Assembly (NCBI GenBank): GCA_029959195.1
Contig: CP114117.1
Location: forward strand, 1,488,001 to 1,552,000
Source of the DNA: Dictyophora rubrovolvata
Taxonomy: Eukaryota; Basidiomycota; Agaricomycetes; Phallales; Phallaceae
Direction: 5' to 3'
DNA: 64,000 nucleotides
In this document: one piece after another, positions 33,201 to 45,689 of the stretch
How the letters are laid out: every line of letters starts with the position of its first letter
Numbering within the stretch: position 1 is the first letter of the stretch
Translations under genes and position numbers: made by a program
Notes under the pieces: generated by a model
What the model saw: only the letters and a program-made list of their open reading frames with translations
Told to the model about the DNA's origin: nothing
Databases searched by the model: none

Positions 33201-36200
33201 TTCTTGACGACTTTCTGCAGAGGTATAGTTGTGCCTAACCGGGAGCAATGTTCGACGATGGACGCAACTGAACGTGCAGAACGCAGTTGAAGGTCAATGT
33301 TATCTTCCGACTGTCAGCAACTATTAGGTATATTTTGAATTTTTTTTAGAAGGATAAAAGGAACTTGCCCTGACACCAGCCGTTAAGCTCTTGATAATAG
33401 GAGTTAATTTGGGCATTTGAATGTGCAATGCTACGACGGCTGCTGCAAAAGCAGCGGAAACACGGAGGTCGTGTCGACCCTTTGTAATCTCATACTGTGT
33501 AATAGATGCTACGGTCGTTTTTCGGCGTTCCTCTAGCAGTTCCTTTTTCTTTGTTCGACCCAACAGCGCCTTGAGTTTGGTATAATGGTCGCCAACGGTC
33601 AAGCGAGCTTTGGAGAGTGTAAATTTGTCAGGATCGCTGCCTTCCCCAGTCATATCAATAGTTTTTCCGAGATAGGGTATTTTGCTTGTGGGAACTTTGC
33701 ACTCAGTAGCAAACGCAGTCAAAAGACTAACACATTCTTGGAACAAACGACTCAGACTGAGAGCCATTTCGTGATAGAAATCCGGGGTTGACCCGTCAAG
33801 GAAACTTAGCATAGTTTGACCAAGACTTTCAAGGAAGGGGCATGTTGATAATAAAGAAATATTTTGAGATTCAGCCTCCCGAGCCCATTCTTCCACAATC
33901 GTGGCAGTTAGTAAGCGCTGTAGCATGCTTGCGGAAACGACGTAATGACGTAGCAATCCACCAAACATTGCATCTTGTCGCTGCTCCTGCAGATGATCTG
34001 AATTACATCGAGGTTACAGCAATACCGTGACATACCTCCTTAGGCCATGCATTAATCAAGTACGCAATAGCCGTTGCCGCAGCCACACGACCCTTCAAGA
34101 CAAGCTCTTGCGAGACCAATGAAAAATCCTGACTTAACATGGCTTTGTCAACATTGTGTCGCTCCGTGGAGTCACTTTGAAGTGCCGGTGTATACAGTTT
34201 GCCTGTATCGATTGGTGTTCCCAAGGGTGTCATGACGATCTCGTGCCATTCCAGAACTAACCCAGGAGAAATGATCCACTCTAACCATGCAGTTCCGGAT
34301 TCAGTTGTTAATCCCGAAAGAACACGTATGGCCGTTTTCCAGATTTGGAGAGACGCGTCCCTGATATCTCTCCGTTCCTCAATCACAAGGTTTTGAAACA
34401 AAATGCGAAGAAAAGAATCGGTGATCCAGTCTTTGCTCAGAGATGGGACTTGAAGGAAGGAATGCAAGGTCTGAACGACGGCTAGTCGAACATTGCTAAT
34501 TGTATGGCGAAAGAATGGGAAAAGCATCGGGGCAAGATGCGTTAATGGCCGTCTTGAATATGATGAATATAAGATAAGTCAGAAAAGGCTTAACGAGTCA
34601 AACAAACACTTACGAAACCCTTAAGTCACCTAGTATATCAATGACTTTATTGTACTCCACCAGCTGACCTGTATAGTTTATATGCAATGAGTTTTCAGAT
34701 ATATCTAAAACACAAACAAAATCCTACCTACCTAAAAGTTCCATGACAGCTCCTACACTACTTCCCAAGTCATCCTTCATGTCAGCTAAACACTTCCATA
34801 GCACATCCAGTATACTGCTTAGGCGCTCGGGTAGTGATTCCACAATATGAGACGCAACAGGAAGCAAACAGGATGCTGCCACAGCTCGGACATCGTCATC
34901 TTGATCACTCAGGCTAATTAAAATGTGTCAATCGAATCCTACTACTGCTGAAATTCCTAGCATACCCTAGAATGGCGGCATCGATTACGCCGCTTAACAA
35001 ATGTTTTCCGTCTTCCAAACCAATAAGATCATTTCGAACTGCAACTTCGTACTTGATTCCCAATAGGCCAGCATGTCGAACTTCCCAAACGTGTGGTCGA
35101 AATTTACCCGAGTCTTTATGAAAGTCCTGCTTGATCATTTGTAAGAGTGTCTCATGGACATGGAGAACAGAGCGGCGAGGCATGTGCAAAAGCAATGAGG
35201 CCAGTGTCTGAGACACCGTTTCCCGTACAGGAGCGACAACCTAGAGTTAACGAAAAATTATTATATGAGAAAATCCAAGCAAATACAAGGCCGAAAATAT
35301 TACTTGATCAGAAACGTAATCACCAAAACGATCAAGAACAAACACGCAGAGTAATTTCGAGGCAATATCATTACACCACTTTTCATGTAGGTAATCATTT
35401 TCCCCCTTGCTCAGACCAGCTATCAAGAAGAAAAAATCAGCATTTCGTTCAGTTTTTGACTTGTAAAAGAACACTTGCAGCGCATGCCTCCGTGGGCCGC
35501 CTGCGTTTTTAGAATATCGCGCAGACCCATCGCTGCGCCATGGCGAACTTCCCAATTTGGACTAAAAGTATTATGAATTTCACCAAATCCGCATTAAAAA
35601 TTAAAGTATTACCTGAATAAATCAACCTCTAGGACATTCTGCACTCCTTCCCATATCCATTCTCCATCCCTGACCGTGAGGGCTTTCGCAGCATCCTTGG
35701 CTTCATGTGCATCAACCTGTCCGCCACGCGATGGGTCTATTACTACTTTCTCTCCCGATACGCCAGTTGAAGGTTCGTCTGGTGAAATTCTGGACGTTTG
35801 TTTGTCGGAAGCAGCAGTAAGGCGAACCCTAAAGAGTATTTAATTCCGACTGCTGAGGTCATAAAGTCACAAAGAAAGCTTACTTCGACGCTCCCTTTTC
35901 ACCTGCAGCTACAGTCCCATATTTAGCGGTTGAACCTTTGGTAGGAGGAGGAGGCGGACCAGATGGGCCGTTGTTGTGCCCATTGCTAATTGCTGCCCCG
36001 GAACTTGTTGTACCTCCGGCTACAAATGCAGAGGCACCAACCTTACGTTTGCGCTTTAGCCTGTTCCTTTCACGAGCTGACAGTTCTCCCTGAGGCTCTA
36101 TATCTGGAGCAATGGTTGCAGAAGGACCTAAAACATTGTCCAACTGGGTAGTGGGCATGCCTGGAGATGACATGGGAGAGTCTTCAGTTTTGACTTCTTG

Positions 36201-37075
36201 ATGTCGTGCAATCGGGAGATGGTATTCGGCTCTCGACGAATCCTCCGCATTATAATTAACATTGTGGATGTGAGGTTTCATATCAACATCGCGATCCAAT
36301 TCTACAGTTGAAGCACGTTCGATATCCCCTACATTTGGTGACTCAGGTTCTCCGGAATCTACCAACTCTTTCTCCCAATCCATGTCGGCATCACCGTCGT
36401 CTGCAAAGCTTAGAAAGTCCAGGCCCAAGCGACCCATGGCTTCCTTTCGTGCTCTAGCAATTTCGACTGGAGTACGAATAGTAACAGGCTTGGAATATTC
36501 CTTCCCCGACGAAGCTAAGAGCAAAGATGACCGGGGTGACATTAACAATGCAGGAACCGAGAGCAAAGGGAAGGGAGGAGGAGATGAAAGGTCCAGATGA
36601 TCACAGGTATTTTGGGGAAAGGGTGACGAGAGAGGCGACCAAACTGGTAATAATGTACATATATGTGACAAGGCTGTAGAAGCAGCGGTACGGGTGTCGA
36701 AGTTCTTGGAATGCAAATAGGGTAGGATCTGAGAAAGATACGATAAACATTTTTGCCGCAATCAGCAGGAATACAATTACCCGTCCAACTACTGCCATCA
36801 ATTCGCCATAATCCTCGGTGTCTCTGGCGGAGGACGACGACGACGACGACGATTGCTGCTTGACATCCCATTCGTTGTCTGGGACGTCGCTGCGAACGGT
36901 TTTGACGGCAAGCTGAGCGATTTGCTTAGCTGCGGTATTACGAACATTTGAATTTGAGCCTGTCTCTAACAGGATTAATAGACGATCTAATCTAAGAGTT
37001 GCAGCAGTAATCAGTTAGTAACCGAAGACGAGATTATGTATTTCATCGACTTCCAAATCCATACCTGGATGACAT
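30259..37075 (-). CDS. MOT1: TATA-binding-protein-associated factor Mot1 (BTAF1), Swi2/Snf2 ATPase
   Basis: ATPase that removes TBP from DNA. It starts MSSRLDRLLILLETGSNSN (exon 1 is 11 coding bases at 37075). A Ser run encoded by GAC/GAT-like triplets near 36835 and a charged linker ('SARERNRLKRKRKVG') follow. Long HEAT-type repeats and the Mot1 latch region occupy 36-32.4 kb. The Snf2 core follows in order: motif I 'MGLGKTLQSICILA', motif II DEGH in 'CILDEGHVIKNAKT', motif III 'LILSGTPIQNNVLELW', motif V 'LTTHVGGLGLTLTGAD' and motif VI 'MDRAHRLGQKKVVNVYRL'. DEGH rather than DEAH is typical of Mot1. The end is 'EYASLDLKSFMGSLRH'. There are many introns; total length is near 1,900 residues. 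No break was seen. Confidence 0.96.
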
Positions 37076-37826
37076 TGATCACGTGACCTGCGTGGGAATT
37101 CAAGTGTGAACTCCGCCGAAGTGGGCAGGCCGATGAACCACTGAATCAGAGCGTGGGCGCACACGCGCAAGGTGTCCCTTTATAAGTGGAACTTGGATGG
37201 ACATCCCAAGCGACCCCCAATCACCCCTGCACTACTCGCGCTGCAGCACCGCTTTTTCTGATGCTCCCCTTTTGATATCCCTTTAAATTGGCGTTTTATT
37301 CTACTACCGTTACTATTCCTTTAGTTCGATTAATAACGGCCTATCAAGTATGTATATTACCATCATATTGTGCACTGTGACCGACAAAACCACACGCCAC
37401 GGAAAAGTTTTTTTTCCCTGCCATCTTCTCCTGAACAGACTTCGGACACCTGCAATCAAGTTCGCGGAGGAAACGCCGGGAATTCGCAATGTCCAGGCCG
37501 CAGGGTTTGCAAACAATCTTTGGCTCTCTTCGAATTTCAATTGGACGTTGAAAATACAAACACAAACAAAAATTGTTCCTATGATTTAGCACAAATAATA
37601 TCGTATATACGATAGTGTCTCAGGCAGCAGTTCAGTCAACGTGTCACAGTGGTCACAACTTGTCATTACGCTTAGTACTGGCTTTTAGTGCTGCGAGCTC
37701 GGTCTGCATGGTAGCAAATGGAACGACCTTCGACTTCAGAGATAGAGTGGGTCCCGTTCATGTCGACTTTCAAAGTGACTTATTTGTCGTAGCCGGGTGT
37801 ACAATGAGTTATTCAGTGCATCTACT
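37076..37826. promoter_or_regulatory. Spacer between divergent MOT1 and TBC1D5-type genes
   Basis: About 750 bases holding both upstream regions. A TATA-like TTTATAAG lies near 37176-37183. An AT-rich stretch runs through 37270-37370. The TBC1D5 frame stays open upstream of its ATG back to 37779 ('VYNELFSAST'), which suggests that an unfound first exon may lie here. Confidence 0.4.
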
Positions 37827-40000
37827 ATGGACAATCTCATCACTTCTGCACTTTACGGTCGCCTGTTTAACGGCAAATGCGACCAGGAGAACGTTACCGG
37901 TCGCAGTATGATATGGAAGGTAATTGACAAAACCCTTCAAAGACAGAGTATGAGGTTAATCTGAGAGTATATCAGTTATTCCTTTGCCCCCAACCTCCCC
38001 TCACCAATAATTTAACACCTAATCCTATTCCTCCTCTGGCTTTCCTCCGGGACATTCGAATGCAACATATGACTTCACTTAGGAATACAGGATTATCTCA
38101 CTATCATGATGATGCAGATACGGCTGCCGCTACATCGTCCGCGTCCAACCATAGTGATTGGTCCTTAAATAATCCGCTGTCTTTAGACTCCTCCAATCCA
38201 TGGCATGCCTATTTCTCTGCAGCTGAGACGCGCAAGTTCATCAAACAAGATGTTGAGCGTACCTTCCCAGAAATACCCTATTTTCGCCAAACTGAGGTTC
38301 AGAACGCCTTAACCAATATTTTATTTGTGTACACCCAAGGAAACGGCGATATCGGCTATCGTCAAGGCATGCACGAACTACTGGCATGTATTTACAGAGT
38401 AGTGGATTATGACTCCGTTCAAGACGACTGTTCTAACCCCCAACTACAAGAATTCTGTTCTTCCTCATACGTCGCGACCGATGCACACGCTCTTTTCGAG
38501 TTGCTCATGAAACATATGGAACCTTGGTATGAATGGCAACCACCTAAAAGTACGGTTAACGGAACCTTAACATCTGAACCATATATCCCCCCGGTAATTA
38601 AGGCATCAGTCTCCCTGCGTGACGAGAAATTACGCTTAGTGGATCCGTTTCTGTGGGAGAAACTCCGTGAAGGTGGTATCGAACCTCAGATTTATGCAAT
38701 GTAAGTCCATTACAACCCGCTCTGTCCTTTCTGTTGAAAGAAAATAACAATAGGCGATGGCTTCGACTCCTGTTTACTCGCGAATTTCCTTTCAGCGAAT
38801 CAATGATTTTGTGGGATGGCTTATTTGCTTCAATCATCGTAGAAGATACCCCTTCACCTTCGTCTTCCTCGTTGAAAAATGGATTTCCGTTTGCTTTATG
38901 GATCGCCGTGGCGATGTTAATGCGCATCCGGAATTTTCGTGAGTACTTCGCAACCTTTTCGTGCGAAAAAATGCGCTTATCCTGCTCCGACTAGTTATCA
39001 CAGGCAATTATAACGATCAGCTTACCAACGTTTTACGATACCCTTCGATACCTACGGGGCAGGATACCAAGTCTTCAAATGTACCTTCTTTATTATTAAT
39101 GCAGGCAAGATCCTTAATGTCGTATCCGAATCCTAGTACTGGCGTGTCCATAATAATGCAAAATCGGAGTGAACTAGGTATAGCAGTTCAGCCACGGGAG
39201 CTTAGTTCCCCCAGGCAGACGCACAAACTTCCATCCTCTGCATTTACACTGAAGTCACATTCTCCAGTGTCCAGTCTTTCCGGGCCTTCGCTGCTTGATA
39301 AACAAAGTTTGCCGAACAAGATACATCGTATCCTGGACAACAATAATAGTCTTGGCATACAACGTAGTTTCCAAAATACCCTCGGCGCCATTTCGGATCT
39401 AAGGGTAAGTATATACACTAAACGAAGTACTTTTATTGATTGTAAGATGTGCAGAGAAATCTACCGGACATATCCCATGCCTTATCGCTAAATCCATCTT
39501 GGAGCACCTCTACACCGCTCCATGATGGTCGTTCAAATGATTTCACCTTCGAAAAAAATCCACTAAGGGAAGCACAAGGCATTCAAAAATATCGAAATGC
39601 TTCACCGGAAAGGCTTGAATTACGGGAACTCTGCAAAACTTTGGGAGGGGCTATGGAATGGGCACTTGATACCCTTTTATCCGAAACGGGGACATCTCAG
39701 GAGTTGACACAAGACCGCAGAATTGAAGCCTTCCAATGTCTACAACACGTCAAAGATATCCTGATTAAAGAGGGGAAAGCAGACATTGATATCCGACGCC
39801 TTCTAGATCCTATACTTCGATCTAATCGTAAAGATGCTTCAAAACACAGCTCGTTCTCATCACCTACATCGAAGATGACGAATGTGTTTTCACGAACCCT
39901 TTCCACATCACCGCCTCAGACCATTGTACCACAATCACATTTAGAAAGACAAGTATCCACTAGTGCGATTCCATCGGATCCCCTGGGAGTATTGCCTTAA
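37827..40000 (+). CDS. TBC-domain Rab GTPase-activating protein, TBC1D5 type
   Basis: GAP for Rab7-class GTPases; TBC1D5 acts with retromer and autophagy in animals. The model starts MDNLITSALYGRLFNG and splices at 37919/37976 into KLFLCPQPPLTNN. The TBC domain contains 'NNPLSLDSSNPWHAYF', 'IKQDVERTFPEIPYF', the glutamine-finger region 'IGYRQGMHELLACI', 'DAHALFELLMKHMEPW', 'GGIEPQIYAMRWLRLLFTRE' and 'LWDGLF'. The arginine-finger region 'KQDVERTFPE' is present. A long disordered tail ends in 'KTLGGAMEWALDTLL' and 'ECLQHVKDIL'-like helices, also as in TBC1D5. The start is provisional, because codons just upstream ('YNELF') still resemble the family. About six exons; the stop is at 40000. Confidence 0.85.
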
Positions 40001-40149
40001 AGTTGTATTACTACATAAAATTCCGTGTATCTAGAAAATATATATCTCCCTTCGACTTTCCAGCTCGCACTCGCCGCTTACCACCACGCGGCGGGTCCCG
40101 GCGACAGGCGCCTTTTCTCTGTTGGTAACATTTCTCTTCAGTTTCGATA

Positions 40150-42774
40150 ATGCTCCGCAGACATCTTCGCCAGTCCCTCAATTTACGTGCGCGCCGTATC
40201 AGATCATTTCATGCATCCACTATAGTCAATGGAGCCGTTTCGACTGATCCAGTGAAAGCAAAGGAGGCTACTGTAAGAGCTGTGTTCTACACTGGCTCGT
40301 GTGCTAACATAACACCCAGGATTTACCTACTTCAGGTAAATATCCGGTCTTTGATCATGAATATGATGCTATTGTGGTGTACGTTTTACGGGCTCTCATG
40401 TATTGTAATCGACTAAATAATATCACATTGTAGTGGTGCTGGAGGCGCCGGATTGCGAGCAGCGTTTGGGTTGGCGGAAGCTGGCTTCAATACTGCATGT
40501 ATAACAAAACTATTCCCCACCCGAAGTCATACAGTTGCAGCACAGGTAACGAGCTTTCTTATTGCAAAAAAGCTTGAATTGACCCGATCCAATATTTCAA
40601 AGGGAGGTATAAACGCTGCTCTCGGGGTATGTTTGAAACAGCTTGAACTTTATTTAGAGCTTGCTCAATTCTTTCCTAGAATATGACAGAGGATGATTGG
40701 CGCTGGCATATGTATGATACGGTTGGTACTTTGACTTCCCTGTGGCACCCCTCCACTTAAATGTGAATAACAGGTCAAGGGTTCAGACTGGCTCGGAGAC
40801 CAAGACGCGATCCATTATATGTGCCGAGAAGCACCCAGAACTGTTATCGAAGTCCGTTCATTATCAGTTCTCATATGTAACTGACGTTCTTGAAAAATAT
40901 TATTAGCTCGAGCATTATGGCGTACCGTTTTCTCGTACACCTGAGGGCAAGATTTATCAAAGGGCTTTCGGTGGACAATCCTTGAAATATGGAAAGGGGG
41001 GTCAAGCGTACCGTTGTGCTGCTGCGGCGGACCGCACTGGACATGCCCTTCTACATACACTTTATGGGCAATCTCTTCGTCATAATACCAAGTTTTTCAT
41101 TGAATACTTTGCTTTGGATTTGCTCATGCAAGACGGTGAATGTGTCGGTGTTATTGCATTAAATATGGAAGACGGTACAATCCATCGATTTAGGGCTCAT
41201 AGGACAGTACTGGCTACAGGAGGATATGGACGAACCTACTTCAGCTGTACCAGCGCTCACACATGCACAGGTGACGGGAATGCAATGGTTGTCAGAGCAG
41301 GGCTTCCTTTACAAGACCTCGAGTTCGTTCAGTTCCATCCCACCGGTATATATGGGGCTGGATGTCTTATCACCGAGGGTAAATAATCCCTTCTTTAGAA
41401 TAGCTACACCCCTCCGTGCTGACGTGTGTCATAGGAAGTCGTGGTGAAGGTGGTTATCTCCTCAACTCCGAAGGTGAACGGTTTATGGAACGTTACGCTT
41501 CAACGGCGAAAGATCTGGCTTCCCGCGATGTCGTCTCACGAAGTATGACGCTCGAAATACGTGAAGGGCGTGGCGTTGGTCCTGATAGGGATCACATTTA
41601 CCTGCAACTAAGCCACCTTCCTGCCGAAGTTCTTCATGAACGACTACCTGGCATCTCCGAAACTGCCGCGATCTTTACTGGAGTAGATGTAACCAAAGAA
41701 CCTATACCTGTCTTGCCGACCGTCCATTACAATAGTATGATCGATTTCACTCGTTAATGATGATGCAAAAGACTGATATATCTGATAGTGGGAGGTATAC
41801 CTACTAAATTTACTGGTGAGGTTTTGACTGTGGACAAGGTTCGTATCTACTAAAAGACTTTAATGCCTGACTCTTTATGCTCATACCCGGTGTACTAGGA
41901 TGGGAAGGACAAGGTCGTGCCAGGCTTGTATGCTGCTGGAGAGGCTGCATGCGTATCCGTACATGGTGCCAATCGTCTGGGTGCCAATTCTCTGCTTGAT
42001 ATTGTCGTGTTCGGCCGTGCTTGTGCACACCATATAGCTGAGACGTTACAACCTGGCAAACCTCACAAAGCGAGCCTAGAAGATGCCGGCGTCGGATCCA
42101 TTGATAATTTGCATAAGATCAGGCAGGTATTGCGTCATATAGTCGGTCTTATTCCTAACGTATTGTTCCAGGACGTCCGAAGGTCCTAAATCAACTGCTG
42201 AGATTCGCTTGGCCATGCAAAAGGCCATGCAAACGGATGCTGCTGTATTCAGGTATGTTTCGTCCGAGATTCTCAATTATTTTTCAGCTTTCTTAAGAAC
42301 TTAGAACACAATCATCTTTGGACGAGGGTGTAGCCAAGATCACTGAAATTTACAAAACGTATGATAATGTGGGCATTAAAGACAGAAGCATGATCTGGAA
42401 TTCGTATGTAACCGATCTTAAACAAATAACACCAACTTATTTCCCGTTATCAGAGATCTTGTGGAAACCCTTGAACTAAGAAACTTACTCCAAAACGCTA
42501 TTCAAACTGTCGTATCTGCTGCGGCCCGTAAGGAAAGTCGTGGTGCCCACGCACGTGAAGACTATCCAGAGGTGAGATTTCGAGCGTCTGCGTGTTTCTC
42601 ATTTCTTATTCCAATCTTAACAAGCGCGATGATGAAAATTGGATGAAACATACTCTCAGCTTCCAGCGTGATCCCAGTAAACCGGACGTCGAGGTTACAT
42701 ATCGCAATGTCATTGGCACAACGTTGGATGAGAACGAATGCAAATCGGTTCCTCCATTCAAACGTGTCTATTAA
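40150..42774 (+). CDS. SDH1: Succinate dehydrogenase flavoprotein subunit
   Basis: Complex II / citric-acid-cycle enzyme that oxidises succinate in the mitochondrial matrix. The N-terminus ([20 protein letters not shown]) is a mitochondrial presequence. After splicing: FAD site '[20 protein letters not shown]'; the histidine carrying covalent FAD in '[19 protein letters not shown]'; '[20 protein letters not shown]'; '[19 protein letters not shown]'; active-site '[10 protein letters not shown]'; '[16 protein letters not shown]'; '[20 protein letters not shown]'; and the C-terminal '[20 protein letters not shown]'. It ends '[11 protein letters not shown]'. All catalytic blocks are present. At least ten short introns interrupt it. 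It converges on SPF45 with about 78 bases between stops. Confidence 0.97.
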
Positions 42775-42852
42775 CAATTTGGAGGCATAGATAGGCCCTC
42801 CATTGAATTGGAGTTGGGACTAAAATTTCTGTTGTAAAACAATATCACATAT

Positions 42853-44829
42853 CTACAGTTCTTTGTTGAATAAACGCCGTGAATAATCAGCTTCGGGAAA
42901 GTATCTCGCTCGGACTGTTTTGCCTCCAAAAAACCTTCCGTCCAATTCACGGACAGTTTTCCAAGCACCAACTGGTCCAGAGAACTGCACGAAAACGCGC
43001 ACTGCCTCATCGGGTGTACTAGGATGATCGACTACATGGAAGAAAACGCGTTCCACGACCCCATTCTTTGAGCATTCATCCCCTGTAACTTGTGAACACC
43101 CGCGTAAATGATGGATAACTTAATCATTTATACCTATTTCTTCACTTAAATCCTCATCATGTAGATCCTCCATCGTGATCATATTAGTCAATACAACGAT
43201 TTTACTAGGCTCGCCAAATCGTTGACGATCTTCACGAGCTCTTTCATCCTCGTTGGCGTTGATTATTTTCCCCCGTGTTGATGCAATGCCACCCTTCTGC
43301 CCTGTTGGCTTGCCTCCTTTACCGCCGGCCTTTCCTTGTTCCAGCTTCTCGACAGTAAGAGGTTGAACAATACCAGAGGCATCTACACCCAAGCCTTGTC
43401 CTTCCTTGTGTCCCCATTTGGCCATTAGACGAGCAGCAAATGTTTGACCATCATAGCTGAACCTCATAAGTGCGGGCAGCTTAAAACAGTACAATAACAA
43501 GGACATACTTCTCTGATTGTTCATATTGTGGGTCTAGAGGTTCGGGTGGAGGCTGAAGTGGTGCATTGGCGACTAAACGAGCCGCAATTGCTGCTGCCAT
43601 CTCTCTTTGCGCTTTGACTTTAGCCTCAAACCCGTCCGATTGAATGGAGGTGGTAGTAACAACCTCTGAGCTTGTAATATCAGGCTCAACATGGTGGGGC
43701 TCGGGACGTGCTAAGCGGCCTTCATCTACGGTGTCTCCGTCGCCAACTCCGACAGTGGGTTCAAATGGAGATATAATAGCAGTTGACGAAGACATCGCAA
43801 GCCGTCGTAAATATGCCTCTTCTCCAGTCATATCTTTGGGTACCGTAGTCGGAGTTGTTGAAGGCAAGGGCTCAGAAGCGAGCTCATATGGTTCTTTGTC
43901 GCGTTCAGGCGGTAGATCATATCGACCTGTCGCAGATTATGCAGGAATAGCACTTGTATAGATAGGGCTTACCAGCTTTACGAAGTGGTTGCTCATCGCT
44001 ATAATATTCGTCACTATCACCATCAGTATAGCTTCGGGAGCGTTTATGACTGCGCCATCGGCGCTCTTCTTCTTGTTGACGAATCTTTTCCTCACGCTCT
44101 TTTACTCGGAATGTCTTGTACTCGTAGTAATCATTCGGACGAGTCGGATCATATTGCTCAGAAGGATCCCATACGTTTACTACTTGATGCTTATTCTATG
44201 AAAAGAAGATATAAAACGAAATTGTTACGACACATAACAAACTCGCCTTTTTGCCTTTGCTTTTCGTTTCGTTACGCCGGCTCCTCTTTCCACGAAAACC
44301 ATTTACATCGTCTTCCAAAATCATTGAAGGGGGTTTAATACTTTTGCTCCATGCTGAAGAGGGCTCCTGGTCGGATTCTTGCGGTGGTGCGGTAGATTGA
44401 ACAAGTACTGGAGGTGCAGAAACAGTGGCTGCGATGGAAATGACTGCAGACTCCGCTGCCGCTACAGGTAATCTCGGGGGCGGTGGGAGTTTATTCTTAA
44501 CTTTGTTGGGCCTCCGAACAGGAGCAAAGACGAGAGCAGCGGACCACCCTTCGAGTGATGTAAATGATTCAATAAGGTGTCAAGGGAAACATGCTTTCAA
44601 GAGGAGGTATACCGGCTGATGCCTTGCTTCCGCTTTCCACTACTACATCCTTGTTTCCTTCTTCTCTTTGAGATGTGTCTAAGGAGGCTGCTTTAGATGT
44701 TTCAGGGGCCACAGGCTCGGATAAATCAGGTGTGCTGTGCTGATTGTCAGCCTGCATGGTCGAAGGCACAGGTGCTCCAGATGAGAATTGTATTCCTCCA
44801 TAAAGTCCTCCCGCCTTTCGTGAAGTCAT
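42853..44829 (-). CDS. Splicing factor SPF45/RBM17-like (G-patch plus UHM)
   Basis: Alternative-splicing factor of the SPF45/DRT111 family. It starts [18 protein letters not shown], a typical family opening. A disordered basic region follows ('[17 protein letters not shown]', '[19 protein letters not shown]', '[16 protein letters not shown]'). A G-patch follows: '[18 protein letters not shown]'. Next come '[19 protein letters not shown]' and a C-terminal U2AF-homology RRM ('[19 protein letters not shown]', '[14 protein letters not shown]'); the RYF tripeptide matches the RXF loop that binds ULM ligands. The stop is at 42853. The exon between the G-patch and '[14 protein letters not shown]' is short. 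Domain order and ends match the family. Confidence 0.92.
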
Positions 44830-45689
44830 CGCGGATGAAGATATAAGGGTGTCTTTTACCTACGTTGTGCTTTACACCCAGTTCTGAAAGACGACATTAA
44901 AGGAATTTTTTCAATCTCCGCCGGCGCTTGCAACCCACTGAAGTCACAACTATGCGGCAAGACTCTGGGTGAGCCTCAGTGTACTAGCTTCGAAGGCCTA
45001 ATCAGCTTATCAGTCTGAGCCCGGGATACCGTGAAAAAGAGGCTGGGTGCTGGAGCGGCCCAAAACCTCCAGTGGAATTGATACGCTCAAGGATGTACAA
45101 TACAAACCAACCGAATACAAAAACAGACTAGTATAGAAAGTTAAGGAAAGAAAAAGAAAAAAGGGGGCGGAGTGGGCTGGGTGACGAAAAAATACAACGG
45201 TGTTACTACTTCGCGATAGGCGGGAAGAGAAACGGATCAGGAGCTGAGTCCTCAAGGCCTCAAGGCCTCACTATTCGAGGTTATATCAACCTCATCGAGC
45301 TGAGACATTGCTGACAATGTCTGAGACATGGCCCCTAAGTCTCTGCAAATGGCCGCGGCCTCAGCACGAGTGGGGGTGTCATGTGACGGGCGCTCTGACT
45401 GCTGATTAGACCGTAGTAAACGATACCGTTTAAACACTAAATAATTAACCATAGTGGTAATACGGTTTTGAGTCAAGGTATGGAAGGGAGGTACTTTTGA
45501 TTAGCTCCTGCCGAAAATGAGACGAAGTATTTCATCTTCGCAGGAAGCTATCGCAAAGCTATCGTAGTCAGAGCAGATTATCCAATGTATATTATTACAC
45601 TGTCTACGGCATGTTCTAACGTTACAAAAAAGATCCTTAAATACAGACAACTAAAACAAAACAAAAAAAAAGGTAAAATGCTTCAGATG
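44830..45689. other. Intergenic; one doubtful small minus-strand frame
   Basis: About 860 bases between the SPF45 start and the PAN2 stop. A minus-strand frame (45476-45252) reads 'MVNYLVFKRYRLLRSNQQ', then 'AEAAAICRDLGAMSQTLSAM'. The second part looks like a real helical protein segment, but no start exon, partner exon or family could be established. A tandem CAAGGCCTCAAGGCCTCA lies near 45253-45270. The rest appears non-coding. Confidence 0.3.

Noticed and set aside
36835-36860. GAC triplet run in MOT1 as a microsatellite feature
   Set aside because: It encodes a serine run inside the N-terminal coding exon and is short; it needs no separate feature.
37615-37911. A 98-codon plus-strand frame overlapping the TBC1D5 start
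   Set aside because: It is in a different frame from the recognised TBC1D5 exon and has no recognisable feature.
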